64,000 nucleotides of DNA from Xylocopa sonorina (lineage: Eukaryota > Arthropoda > Insecta > Hymenoptera > Apidae), in the NCBI RefSeq assembly GCF_050948175.1, contig NC_135201.1, positions 9,114,001 to 9,178,000 on the forward strand, written 5' to 3'. This document shows, one piece after another, positions 25,791-37,215 of this stretch. The translations under genes and the position numbers were made by a program. The notes beneath the pieces are model-generated. The model was given only the letters and a program-made list of their open reading frames with translations, had not been told where the DNA came from and ran no database searches. Numbering within the stretch: the stretch's first letter is position 1; each line of letters begins with the position of its first letter.

Positions 25791-28317
25791 ATGACTTCTG
25801 TATTTCTCGAAGAGGAACCGAAAGTAATGAAAAAGAAGCAAAGGCTGATAAACGATGTCCACGTGAAGGATGATACACGATCCTTTCTTAGCTTTTCCAG
25901 GGAAAATCTGAGTATCTCCCAGTCTGACCTTGAACAGGGTTTCAAAAAACAACGTTTCCGGCCAAACAGAAATACGATTCTAAGCTCAACGGCTCTTTTC
26001 ATTGCTCTTCTTTGCTTAAGTCTTGAAACCTGGAACTTTTATTGCTCGGCAGTAAATGTACGAGAAATCGAAGAGTTGAAACAAAGCGTGGAGAGTTTGA
26101 AGCATCGTTCCTTGGAGGAGGATCTCTTGGACGGGTTAAAAGCCTTTGAACAACAGGTAATAGTTTCTTCGTGTCCTGGTCTTTTAAATAATTCCAATGG
26201 TCAGGATTGAGTGTCACGTAGCAGCAGTGTTACTCGGATATCACGAACTGTAATTTGATCGCAGTTCCATTTTTTGTCTGTACGTTCTGAGGGCAGTTCA
26301 AAGCTCTTAAAATGTTTTCAATTCTACGGCTCCAGTTACGGCGGATGACAAACATCAACGAAATTCTAAACAATTAGATAATGCACTTGGAAATATCAGC
26401 GAAGGCATAGAAAGTTTTATCTGTAAAAAAAGTTCTATCAACTCTGCTATTGTTATTATACACATTTCGCTCTCCCTGTTCATGCGCGTTTGTAAGTGTG
26501 GATATTCTACTTAAAAAATCAGATTACCAAATAAGTAAATTACTCTATATCTACTATATTATATCTTCTGCAAGAAATTATCGGGTTGTATGTCAAGAAT
26601 TTACCGGCGCGAAGCGAACTGCCGTTTAATGAAATCGGGTTATCGGTGTTGGATAACATTAGATATAATTATATAATTTTACGTAAAATTGAGTACTTGC
26701 GAAACTTATTACAAAACGGACCTCTTAAACTTATAATAAACATTTCTATTATAAGAATTTTTCTTTATTAAATTAAATATATAGATAAATACATATACTT
26801 ATGATGTATTATTACATTTTGAGAAACTTTAATAAATTTAACGACTAATAGACCTTGTCTTGTTTGCAGCTGTTTGCTGAAGAATCTACCGATGAAGACC
26901 TAGAAGAGGCAGATCCGGACAACGCGGATTACGACTCTAATTACACTGACGATGAGGATGACGATGACTATGATGACAGTGTTTTTTCTACGCACGGTTA
27001 TCCGATAGATTATCACAGCATGCCAAAGTTTGGATCGAAACCTTCCGATTTTCCGGAATTTTCGTCCACGATCACCCCGGTGCCCACTCCACCCGAACCG
27101 GAACCCAGTCCAGATAAAGCAATCATCGAATTATTAGCAGCAGTGCATAAGATTGAAACAAAGCTTGGCCAACAATTGAAAAAGAATGATAAGAACGCGG
27201 ATCAAGATCACGACGAGAAGAAAGTCGTGCAAGGCAAACTGGAACATGAGAAGAATGATACTAAATGGAAGCGTAAACGGTCAATCGACGAAGAAAATCA
27301 TGAGACGAACAAAAGACTGTCCTTGAATCGGCGCTTCTTCAAGAATAAGACGAAAAGAATGACTGGTTTTGGTTCTAAATCCAGTTCTCGGAAGACTTTG
27401 GAGAATACAAGTGACGAGCAAAACATGTTAGTTGCAATCTTTTATATAGAAAGCAAACAATAGAATACAAAAAAATTAAATGTTAAGAATTATTAGAAAT
27501 TTAAAGGATTTGAGAAACAGTGAGAGAGTATCGTTATCCATATAGATTCAATAGAGAATGAAAGGAGGACATAATTAAAACATTTTCTTCATTTACAGAT
27601 CTGCTACGGTGTCTCCTAAATATCCACCGAAAAAGTACATCCACGCGGATGACGCAAAATCTGATGTACAGAATAAGTCGAAACCCCCTAAAAATATTCC
27701 TCGTAAATTTAGAAGGAATGGTAGCCACTGTCAAAAAAAAGTGGTTGCTATCCATTACGGTGGAAATAGAACTATGCACTCAGAGGAAGATAACTATAGT
27801 GGAAATGGAAAAATACGTCATGGGAGTAGCATCTTCAAGGCATGGGAAATCAGTGAATGGGCGCGTGAGTGTCATATGAAGGAACATTTCGGTATGGCCA
27901 GTAACGGAACCATTACGATTAAAGTAGCAGGATTATATTTGGTTTACGCGCAGATTCATTATCATGACAATCAAAGCGAGGTCGGGTTTCATCTCCAAGT
28001 GAATGGCCAGAGCATAATGCAATGCATGGTGGGTTGTACATATTATATCGTATCTGGAAAAAGTAGCTTCTTATACATGCGTCATATTAATACATACGCG
28101 TGATAAAATAATGTTCTTTTAGATCAACAATTTGCAGCAACAACGACACATTAGTCAGACCTGTTCTTCGACTCAGCTGACATACCTTCGAGAGAATGAT
28201 CGTTTAGTTTTGAAGGAAGTCGGTTCGCCAAGATACGCTATTTTTGATAAAGAGAAGAGCTTCTTCGGGCTAATAAAACTTGGAGACCTACCATGTGCTA
28301 ATATCCCAGACAACTAG
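25791..28317 (+). CDS. eiger: TNF-superfamily ligand Eiger (EDA-like), 515 aa
   Basis: Type II transmembrane TNF ligand that triggers JNK signalling through Grindelwald/Wengen-type receptors in insects. Four exons: 25791-26156, 26870-27426, 27599-28028, 28123-28317; they sum to 1548 nt with all phases matching. A cytoplasmic segment of about 65 residues precedes one membrane helix (LSSTALFIALLCLSLETW) and a short coiled-coil-like stretch. Exon 2 encodes an acidic stalk (TDDEDDDDYDD) then basic clusters; KWKRKRS is a good furin site. The TNF domain in exons 3-4 has NGTITIKVAGLYLVYAQIHY, cysteines in MQCM and ISQTCSS, and the typical last strand FFGLIKL. After it are eleven extra residues, GDLPCANIPDN; the final five and the stop lie in the end of an inverted-repeat element. 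The upstream in-frame TTG is not used as start; ATG 25791 is the first Met. Confidence 0.92.
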
Positions 28318-28659
28318 CAATTGGCACGCCAGTGACATCGGGTGGAACGAATTCCGGGGCAGAACTGTGCTAAGACAGTGCTCCTACTCAGCTTTCGTAA
28401 CGGCACAGTCTTTGCATTGGGGCGACACTCGTGTCACGGTACTATTAAAGCATCGCGATATAGCACAGGAGCTACACCGTCGTGGCAATGACACTATCAG
28501 CTCACCATAGTGACACGCGTGGTAGTGGCGTAGGCTGACATTTGCTAATGGGGAAGCTGTTTCAACACTACGGCTACGGATCTGCTGACACTCCTCGAAA
28601 GTGCCACTACAGTGCCGGTATAGTGTCGCTACCATCTTACCGTGTGTTGTCTGGGATGT
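28301..28659. mobile_element. Small MITE-like inverted-repeat element at the eiger 3' end
   Basis: A perfect 12-bp inverted repeat, ATCCCAGACAAC at 28303-28314 and its reverse complement at 28646-28657, bounds about 360 bp; allowing one mismatch extends it to 14 bp (28301 and 28659). The interior is visibly less AT-rich than the surroundings and full of small internal palindromes such as CGACACTCGTGTCACG. It has no long open frame. No clear target-site duplication is seen, so the family is unknown. The left end overlaps the last codons of eiger; ATTAAA at 28444-28449 could serve as the eiger poly(A) signal. Confidence 0.5.
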
Positions 28660-28780
28660 TTTAGTTTTTGCTCTAATCGTCAATTTTTTTTTACAAAAAG
28701 TAGTCCAAAGAAAGTGAGAGTGTAAGTAAAAATACCAGTTGGTGTGCAAGTACGAGTGAAAAGTTTGAGAGTAAATTATG

Positions 28781-31700
28781 TTATATATTTAAGTCACATA
28801 AAGTATCACAGACCAACCTCTTCTCGCAGTACAATGTAGCACGGCGACTGCCGATTGGAATCAAATCTCCAGGAGAATCCATGAGGTCGACAATGAAATT
28901 CGGCTTCAGTAACTTCGTTGGAAAAACGGATCGAGGATGATGTTCAAGAACTAAATCCTTGCTCATCAAACTATTTGTTTCAGAAGGATTTTGATGTAAA
29001 GGTTCATACACTGACATAAATTCCGGACACGTCATATCTTTGTGCAGATAAGAGTGAAAAGTATCTTCCTCGAGTGGGGACTTTGTCTAGTAAAAGTATT
29101 GCCTAAGCTAAGTAATATGATAGCGCTCGATGCGGAAATGATGAATGAAACAGAAATCCAAGATCCTCTACCTCTGGCACAGCTATCTCGATCCAAGCTT
29201 TCCCATACTGTCCTCGTACCAACGCGGCTGGTAAATGTACTCTGTCAGCAATTACTTTGAAAAGCAATGCTCTTTCAAAATAGGAACCAACTCGTAGCAT
29301 TCCCAAAGGAATAACGCTCGTCTCTATGCTGGCCTTGATTTTTTTCAAGTGAATCTCCAACTGGTGATCCATACATCTGACAAGAGGATCCGGCCCTGAC
29401 ATTTGGTGGACAACAAACGTGGCTAACATTTTTGCGCGCGATGCAACATTGTTAATATTTAACAATTCTTTAGTCGTTTTTGTTACCCTGTGATGCATTG
29501 TGAAATACATTTCAGTTACCCGATTTGTATAATATAGCACAATTAATGATTAAGAATAATTTACTTACACACTTTTCGACTCTGCTGCAATTAATTTCGA
29601 TTTAAATAATTCTATACAATCGTAGAGACACGGATCGCATTGAAGACGATCGTATTTCGAATCCTTTGTTAAATTTAGTATTTCAGTAGATAAGAAGACG
29701 CCGGTAGCATCGATAGAAGCTGTGCTTGATTGTTTCGAACCTAAGAGGCATATTCCAAAACGTAATCAATGATACAAGTGAAAGATAATAAGTAAGTAGT
29801 ATTCTGCACCTTCAGAATTCAATTTGTAAAAAGAATGATTCTTTTGGATGCTTGATGGACGAGGTCGAATACAATTCACCACGTAGATAGGTTCTAGAGG
29901 GCAGAATTTGAATCGAAAGATATCGTCCAAGATAGGAAACCTAATTGAAGTATATAAAAAATGAAAACAGAATAAGAAGAATAGGAAATTCTAGCGAACT
30001 CTCATAAAAATACAGGTGGAGTTCTATTTAAATCAGACGGTCGTACGAGCAAACATTTCTGCGAAGTACATAAAATCCATCACGAGTGATATCATGCAAG
30101 GAAAGTCGTCCAGTGAAAGCAAACTTGATTGGCAGATGAGAATTAAACAGGGCCTCTATACACGTGTCCCAAGAAGGAACAACTCCTGAGGTTGAGCGGT
30201 TCTTCAGCATACTGTAATCATCGTTGTTCGTAAGTTTTATCGCCGGAAATCTTCTCTCAGGAAAGTTTCAATTTCAGTTCAAGCCTAACTAATGCAAATA
30301 TCTAGTTGAGACGAACGCGTCTGCCAGAACCGGATCCGCGCATAATAATTGGATCAGTTGAGCGGCTGCATTCCTTATTGGTATCGATTTGACGTCACAT
30401 AGAAGATTATGTAATCTGCTTGGACCCTTTGCTTTTAGAAATTCCAGCCGTCCGCTCTTCTCCACGCATAAGGCGGACAGCACTTTGCAACATGCAATTT
30501 TCAAGTCGTTCATAGACACACAGCTCAACTAATGAATAAGACTGAGTGGTAATTGATCTAATTTTACAACCTAAGATTAAATTTATCAGCTTGTATAAGT
30601 TTCATAATTATACTTCGAACGATGCACAGAGAGCGTCGATTACATCTATGTTTATTATAGCATGTTTCAAAGCGTGATTTCTTGCAATGGTATCAAGGCA
30701 TTCTACAGCTCCAACCAAGGTCTCCACAGGTACTTTTCCCGCTGTGTGTTTCATTAACCCTAACAAATAATTCTGAAAGCGATTATATTATTTAAATATA
30801 TTTTCTGGAGATAAATAATCTTTGGATAGTGGACGGACAAATACTACCTGGAATCGAATATCCAACAAGCTTTGACAATTCTTCTCGTCGCACTTTAATA
30901 ATTGATTCAACGCAAACAATGCCGCTTGTCTCGTGGACCACTTAAAATTTTCATTTTTCAAAACATCTGAAATGATGCGAGTCATGAATTAATATAGATC
31001 CTAGAAGATCCTAGAAGATATTGGTAGTATCAATGATATGTACCAAAGACATTTCTAACGCAATTGCTCGCAGTTAGATACTTGGCGGCTTCGTTATATA
31101 AAGTCATCATACCGATCCCGTGGCAACCAATTTCGCACACATCAGCTTGCACGTTGGTCTTTAACGTGTGCAGCAAATAATTGACCATCCCGTACGTATA
31201 CAGCGCCTTTCCATTAAATATATCAGTATTGACAAATCAAACGAAGTATCAAACCATGTGGATCCTTAAGTATTACTTTTCTACCCCTGTTCGTGTGTGA
31301 TAAACGAACAGCCACGTCCAAAGCTTGCTTGAAAAGCTTCGAGTTTGATGCGTCTTCTATATACTTCAAAATTTGCTTAATACCACCGATATCGTCGAGT
31401 AATTCAACCGTGATGTCATTGTCACAGGCCAAACAGAGAATCTTGAGAACATCCGGGTGGATATCTTCCCATTCAGTATTCTAAATTGTCAAACATGCAA
31501 GTAGGTAAATAAGTATAGATTTCCATAAAGTTACAGAGTTATCATTGTTGTGATTTTCAAATGACAAGCTGATGCCATCAAGTGATGTCAATAATAATAA
31601 TTCTAGAACTAAATTAACAATACATATCTTACATCCAATAATTTTAATAAAGCTTGAAGACCGTTTGTTCGCCGGAAATGATCTTGCAAACGATCATCCT

Positions 31701-32678
31701 TACTTCTGTGCATTAAATCGGTGACTACATTAAGTGCAAGTCTTTGAATTTCGGGATAATCCGAACTAAAAAGCTCATACACAAGTCCCAAATTGAAGTT
31801 CTGAAAATTGCGAAGTATTTCAAAATGTAATCGCGTAAACTTTCTGGAACACGTTGTTTCACTTCTCGTCTTAATGAACCTTGGCTTTGATTATCTCTTT
31901 CGCTCCTGAAAGATCTTGCAATAGATTATACACAATTTGTATGGTATTGTTCTTTACGTCAGGATCCGGTGATTGAAGTCTTTCGAACAGAAAATTCATA
32001 TCTGGACATTCCTTTAATAATTGCGCTGCTCCAGATATATCATTGGACACTTGTGCTAGGATCGAGGACGAAAATTCTTGCATGAAGCTATCCTTTTCAT
32101 TGCGCAGTATTTTGGCGAAGTGAGGGATATAATAATGCGAGTCCAACAGGAAGTTGCGAACATTAGGAATGGTTACCATCTCAGTCAGCAGCTTTGCGGC
32201 GAATCTGATTTCATTATTATTGTTCAAATTATAAAAATGATCATTTTCTTGTATAATGTATCTATGTGCATTAGTGTGTGTATACCTTCGAGTAAATAAG
32301 TCCTCGTGTGTAACTAATGGAATCACATTATCCACGATATGAAGATCAAACAGAGTCTCTTGGTTTCTTGAGGATTTGCTGGCAAACTTTGCTAGAGCGG
32401 CGGCTGCAGCTAACAAGATAGGTTTCTCTTGACAATTCAACAACAATATTGCTGTTCCAGGATATTTCACTTCTAAATGAAGAGGATCGAACTGGTCTTT
32501 CGTATGCTGTTCACGATCTAATCTCTCCCGATCTTGGCCATCGGAGACACACTTTTACATACAAATTTTCTTTGATTATACATGTAGTATATATAACGTA
32601 CTTTTTACAACACAAAATAGAAAAAATAAAATGTACGTATTTGGATTTGTTTCTCACTTTTGGACGTTTTGGTCCCAT
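28781..32678 (-). CDS. ARMC3: Armadillo repeat-containing protein 3 (ARMC3), 908 aa
   Basis: Fourteen exons: 32658-32678, 32286-32524, 31880-32204, 31633-31800, 31277-31480, 31044-31206, 30848-30966, 30614-30772, 30290-30528, 30047-30211, 29810-29940, 29569-29740, 29172-29487, 28781-29086; they sum to 2727 nt with matching phases. The N-terminus aligns with vertebrate ARMC3 (DQFDPLHLE, THEDLFTRR, LQSPDPDVKNNTIQIVYNLL). About 600 residues of armadillo repeats follow, then the family-specific FTGRLSLHDITRDGFY, and a C-terminal EDR1/PCT1-like domain with VIPLGMLRVGSYFERALLFK, LVRGQYGKAW and FIVDLMDSPGDL. In mammals ARMC3 is testis- and cilium-associated, so a sperm or ciliated sensory-neuron role is likely here but inferred. 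The second exon uses a weak acceptor (CGGGAG), the least certain junction. Introns are as short as 70 and 85 nt. Confidence 0.92.
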
Positions 32679-33689
32679 GTTTTTTTTATATTAGATTTGA
32701 AATTAAATAATAATAGTATTTATAAAATTCCAGAATGGGCATGCATAATGGTATCTAATTAAATAAGATGTATGGAACGAATATTGCTACTAATTGCTCA
32801 GACACTGTTTGCACTTTAATTATAAAATCTGAATACTTATAAACAGTTATACATACATATACGCAACTATACCAGTGCTAGTAACATTTTTCAATGCGGA
32901 ATAAAAATCTTGAACGGTAAAAAAATATAAACATCGTCGCAAGATATCGTAACATTAGATGTGTACGATTTTAGAACTTATCTAAAAACTTGCTAGTATC
33001 AAAATCGCGCCATCGACAGTAATGAGATCGATTCAACTACAACTATACATTTCCTCTAATAATACTATTAAAAAAATTGGTGTACATAAATAGATATACT
33101 GTTAATACATGTTACACATGTAAAATTTCGCTATTAGATTTGTTCCAACAGTTAAAAAAATATATTTCTAACATCGTAAGATTATATTAGAGTTTATGCG
33201 TAAAATATAATCAGATTTTTTCCCAGAAAACGACGCGTGCCAAAATGGTAATATATACACGGCGCAAGTCGGTTTCTGTAAAAAAATTAATCTTACATAT
33301 TCTGCGTATATAAATTTTGTCGTAGATACTTATGTATTAAAAATTAACATAAGTATAAAAATGCACAACATAAGTATACTATATCGATATGTACAATGTT
33401 ACATGAACGTAGCAACTGCGTTGCCGTGGACGGATGAGGTGCATTTAGCCGGATCTTACAATTACAATACCAACTTCAGTCGTTTATAAATCTTGTTAGT
33501 TGTCTTCTTCCCTTACAGAATGTTTGTTACCGTTAAAATATTTCTATACTTGAACGTAACTTCTGGTATCTACACGAACACATGTGATTTAAAATTAATT
33601 ATATACTTTTGATTTCAGACGCCTCTCATATATTCAAGTTTTTCTGTAAAGTAGGAAATGAACGAGGCGAGAAGGATGTACAAGAAATA
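32679..33689. other. Interval between ARMC3 5' end and gliotactin stop
   Basis: About 1 kb of AT-rich non-coding sequence between two minus-strand genes. It should contain the gliotactin 3' UTR on the right and the ARMC3 promoter on the left. No further gene or repeat seen. Confidence 0.6.
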
Positions 33690-36600
33690 TTATACAGCTG
33701 TTTGCGGAACACCTTGAACTATATGCGTCCTGCTTTTGCTTTTGGGCAACGAGGACTGGCTCGCAGCTTTAGTTAATCTGGCTTGTCCGTTTGGTGAGCT
33801 GGTAACGAATCCTTCTGAAGGTATGTCCTTCAACGAAATATTAGAATTGGTTCTCAGCGATGGAGTTGAGCTAAATTTCCGATTATGCGCTAACCGTTCC
33901 TGAAGTTTTGCCTCATTCTGTCGTGGTAGTCTGGATCTGACGGGTGGCGTGTCACGGTACTCGTAAACGTTCTCCTTCGAAGCACGAGTCATATTCTCGA
34001 TTCCCTCCGAAGGTTCGTCGTCTCGTACCATCAGGATGTCCCCGTTATAGTAGTGGTCAGATTGTCTAGATATAGGGATAGTAAAAGAGAACAATAAAGG
34101 AAGTTACTACAGCTGAACATAACTGGTTAGCATTTAAAATAAACATAGAAGATATAGTAAGTTGATCTTGTAATAATATCATCACAGCTTCAATTTGTTT
34201 ATGCCTAGCTAAAGAGTTACAGGGAAAGGGAAGAAATGCCTCCAGAACATATATGCGTGCAATGAAATGCATGCTTTGTCGTGTATGAAATGCCTGAATT
34301 ACCTGCATATAATCTGGCAGCCTTTGTTTTGCTGCATGTATTACAAGCAACAGTAAAATTAACGAGCAGTTAAATTATTATTATTTACAGTAATTGTAAA
34401 ACCAGAACCATCACCCTCAATGCTACACTACGAGATTAGATTAAATAATATAGTCAGACGGGTTTGGTTCTGTGTTTACCTTTTCTTACCTTTTGGCATT
34501 ACGCCAAAGCATACAGCACACTACGGAAAGTACAATTAATAGCAGACACGCGGTTGAAACAGACCAGAAGGCAATTTGTAGAGGCTGTTTTGGCTCCCAC
34601 CAATACTGTAATAACAATAATAATAGCAATAATGATAATAAATGGAGATAAGTTAATTGTTTAAGTCAAATATGAAACGTTGTTCTTACTTCAGTAACTG
34701 GTGGATACGTAGGCACCAAGCGGCCAATAACCGTTGGTAAGTAAACAGTCCAAAAAGCACTTTCAGTTTGTCGATAATTCAATAAAATTGAACTATTGAA
34801 CGTAGTGTTAATATTCAGGTACTGTAGCTGTCCAGGCTTAGCAACATCAAAATGTAATCCTAAGATTTGCGATGGTGTAGGATTTCTAGACGAAAAATAT
34901 GTATTCGTCCATTATATATATGAAAGTTACAACATAACTGTACTCCTGAAAAACGTACCCGTATGTTGCGAAATTTGCGTATGCTCGCATAAAAAAGTGG
35001 CTCATATTGCGATCATTATCCGTCCACATATCTCGCCTCAAGTTCCATTTCGAAGGGAAAAATTCTTGGAAAAAAATTATAGTTCGTAATTACGTACCGT
35101 AAAGTGAAAAACGTGCTGTTTTGCTTAAGAAATAGGTCTCGTTTATTTCATTCTTACCAACATCCATAAAAGGCGCTCCTGTTAGCCAAAGATGTTCGGT
35201 GTTGTGAGGAACTCTTCGCCACTGCGGTAATCTTAATGCTTCTACGGTTGTGTTTAGTACATACAAATACGTAGGCACACGCCTCTCTACCAATAACTTC
35301 GCAATCTTGTCGAAAGGAGCAACGTAATGGAAATCAGTCAGGAGCTGGAAATATACGCAATTGTGTGAATATAGAATTATAAAAATCCAATTTTACATAT
35401 AGAATATGGGTACATACAACTTACATTAATATATTGATCACGAATATACGTTATGTTCTTTGGATCTGGCCAGTATGTATACATATATTTAATAGCTTCA
35501 TAAACTCCTTGAGGATTAAGGGTGTAGTTGTACCGTAAAACAAGTTCCCAGATTTTTTGATCGAACATTTCTGGATCCATTATATATTGATTTCTGGCTA
35601 ACGTTGCATTATTGTCTGTAATTTATAAATAAGTTAATAAGTTAAACAATATAATATCTACTTATGTCACGAAAATGTACGAAATTGTGAAAGACGTCAA
35701 ACTATGTACATATAATGTATGCTGCTTCTTGAGTAGTTACGCCAGCCATGTATGCCAAGTTATATTTAAACTTGTGATTTTTTATACTTTCTTCAGGTGT
35801 ATCTGTAAAGAAGTGCCAGTCTGATTCCACCCAATCTTCGTACCAAGTATCACGTGGCACTGTGTAATTGGTATCCAATACAGGAGCCCATGGAAACATT
35901 CCTACGTGCGGTTTAAATTCAGAATTACCCAACTCAAAGAATGATCTGCTATTCTTTAAGCACTGCACCAACTTCCAGCTGCTTTCTATACTGCAACCTA
36001 ACATCTCTGCATATACTCTGGATGTATTCTGCGCTCTGTATTTGTCTATTATAACTGCCCAGTCAGCTAAAGCAGAACCTGACTGAGCTATCACTTTCGA
36101 TACCATGTTTCTAGTTTTTGGTGCAACCATCAATAATCCAGCGCTTACTGCACCAGCACCAGGCCCAAAAAGAGTTATTGCATCACGGTTACCATTAAAA
36201 GCATTAATATTATCATACACCCATCTTAGTGCCATGGCCTGATCTAAAATTCCATAATTTCCAGGACTGTTCTCATCTCCTGTACTTAAAAATCCTAGTG
36301 CCCCTAATCGATAGTTGATAGAAACCACTACTACATTATAGAATGCAGCCAACATATGACCAGGAAATAAATTGCTGGCCCCATGGATAAATTCTCCACC
36401 ATGAATGTAGAACATTACTGGGTATGGTTGAGCCAATCCAGATTCAATGGATGGAGTGAACACATTTAAATACAAACAATCTTCATCCACATCTCTTATT
36501 CCCTTGGTAGCACCGGTATACGAGCTTGGTTGAGGACAAGCTGGCCCCCAATCAACGGCCTGCATTAACTGCCAACCTGTATGAGGTCTAGGTGGCTTAA

Positions 36601-37215
36601 ACCGACCCTCTTTTGTAGGTGGCATCGCATAAGGAATACCCAAAAACACGTTAACATGCTTGGTAACTCTTTCAATCGGCGAACTCCAAGGTTTATGCCT
36701 AGCTTGTGGATCATCGTATAAATACACTTTAAACCCTTGCACTTGTCCGTAAGTTGTCAGAACAGTTACATCTCTGGGTAAATTTTTAGAGTCTGCCCTC
36801 TCTTTCCCTTGAAGATCTTCTCGCCAGCCACCAAGCACCCCAGGCAGTGGAAGTCTTGCAGTCGTGTCCTTAACAATTACAATCCCTCGTTAAACGAACA
36901 TTACACAGAGGAAACGATACAAATTTCACGATACCATAACTGTAACGAATTCAACCGTTCATTTTACTTTACCTCATAGCTCCTATCATTTAGCGGTTTA
37001 ACGGGTCCTCTGTAAACAGGATCCAGGTAACTGGGACGATACCCATATCTCCTATCTTTGTATACGTAAGTATCGTTCGGAGGTATATATACTCCATCGC
37101 GGCTGTAGTACCGACTACCCAGGGATATTTGTTCCTGGCAGAACACCGTAATTGTCAGGAGGCATAGATAAAAACAAACGCGTCCAATCGATGAACACAG
37201 AGTACACGCGGCCAT
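33690..37215 (-). CDS. Gli: Gliotactin, cholinesterase-like adhesion protein, 857 aa
   Basis: Transmembrane cholinesterase-like protein of tricellular septate junctions in insect epithelia and perineurial glia. Eight exons: 36973-37215, 35710-36868, 35425-35615, 35158-35344, 34959-35064, 34690-34885, 34490-34605, 33690-34065; they sum to 2574 nt with matching phases. The signal peptide is MAACTLCSSIGRVCFYLCLL. The esterase-like ectodomain carries DEDCLYLNVF, YIHGGEF and NYRLGALGF; the nucleophile elbow is GPGAG (Gly318 where an active esterase has Ser), so it is non-catalytic, as in known gliotactins. AQSGSALADWA, MWTDNDRNMSHFF and TYWPDP are near-identical to the fly protein as I recall it. 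One helix (about 703-726, QIAFWSVSTACLLLIVLSVV) leads to a tail with YYNGD and NVYEYRD tyrosines and a C-terminal PDZ ligand, PQTAV. ATG 37215 is preferred since it opens the signal peptide. Confidence 0.95.
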
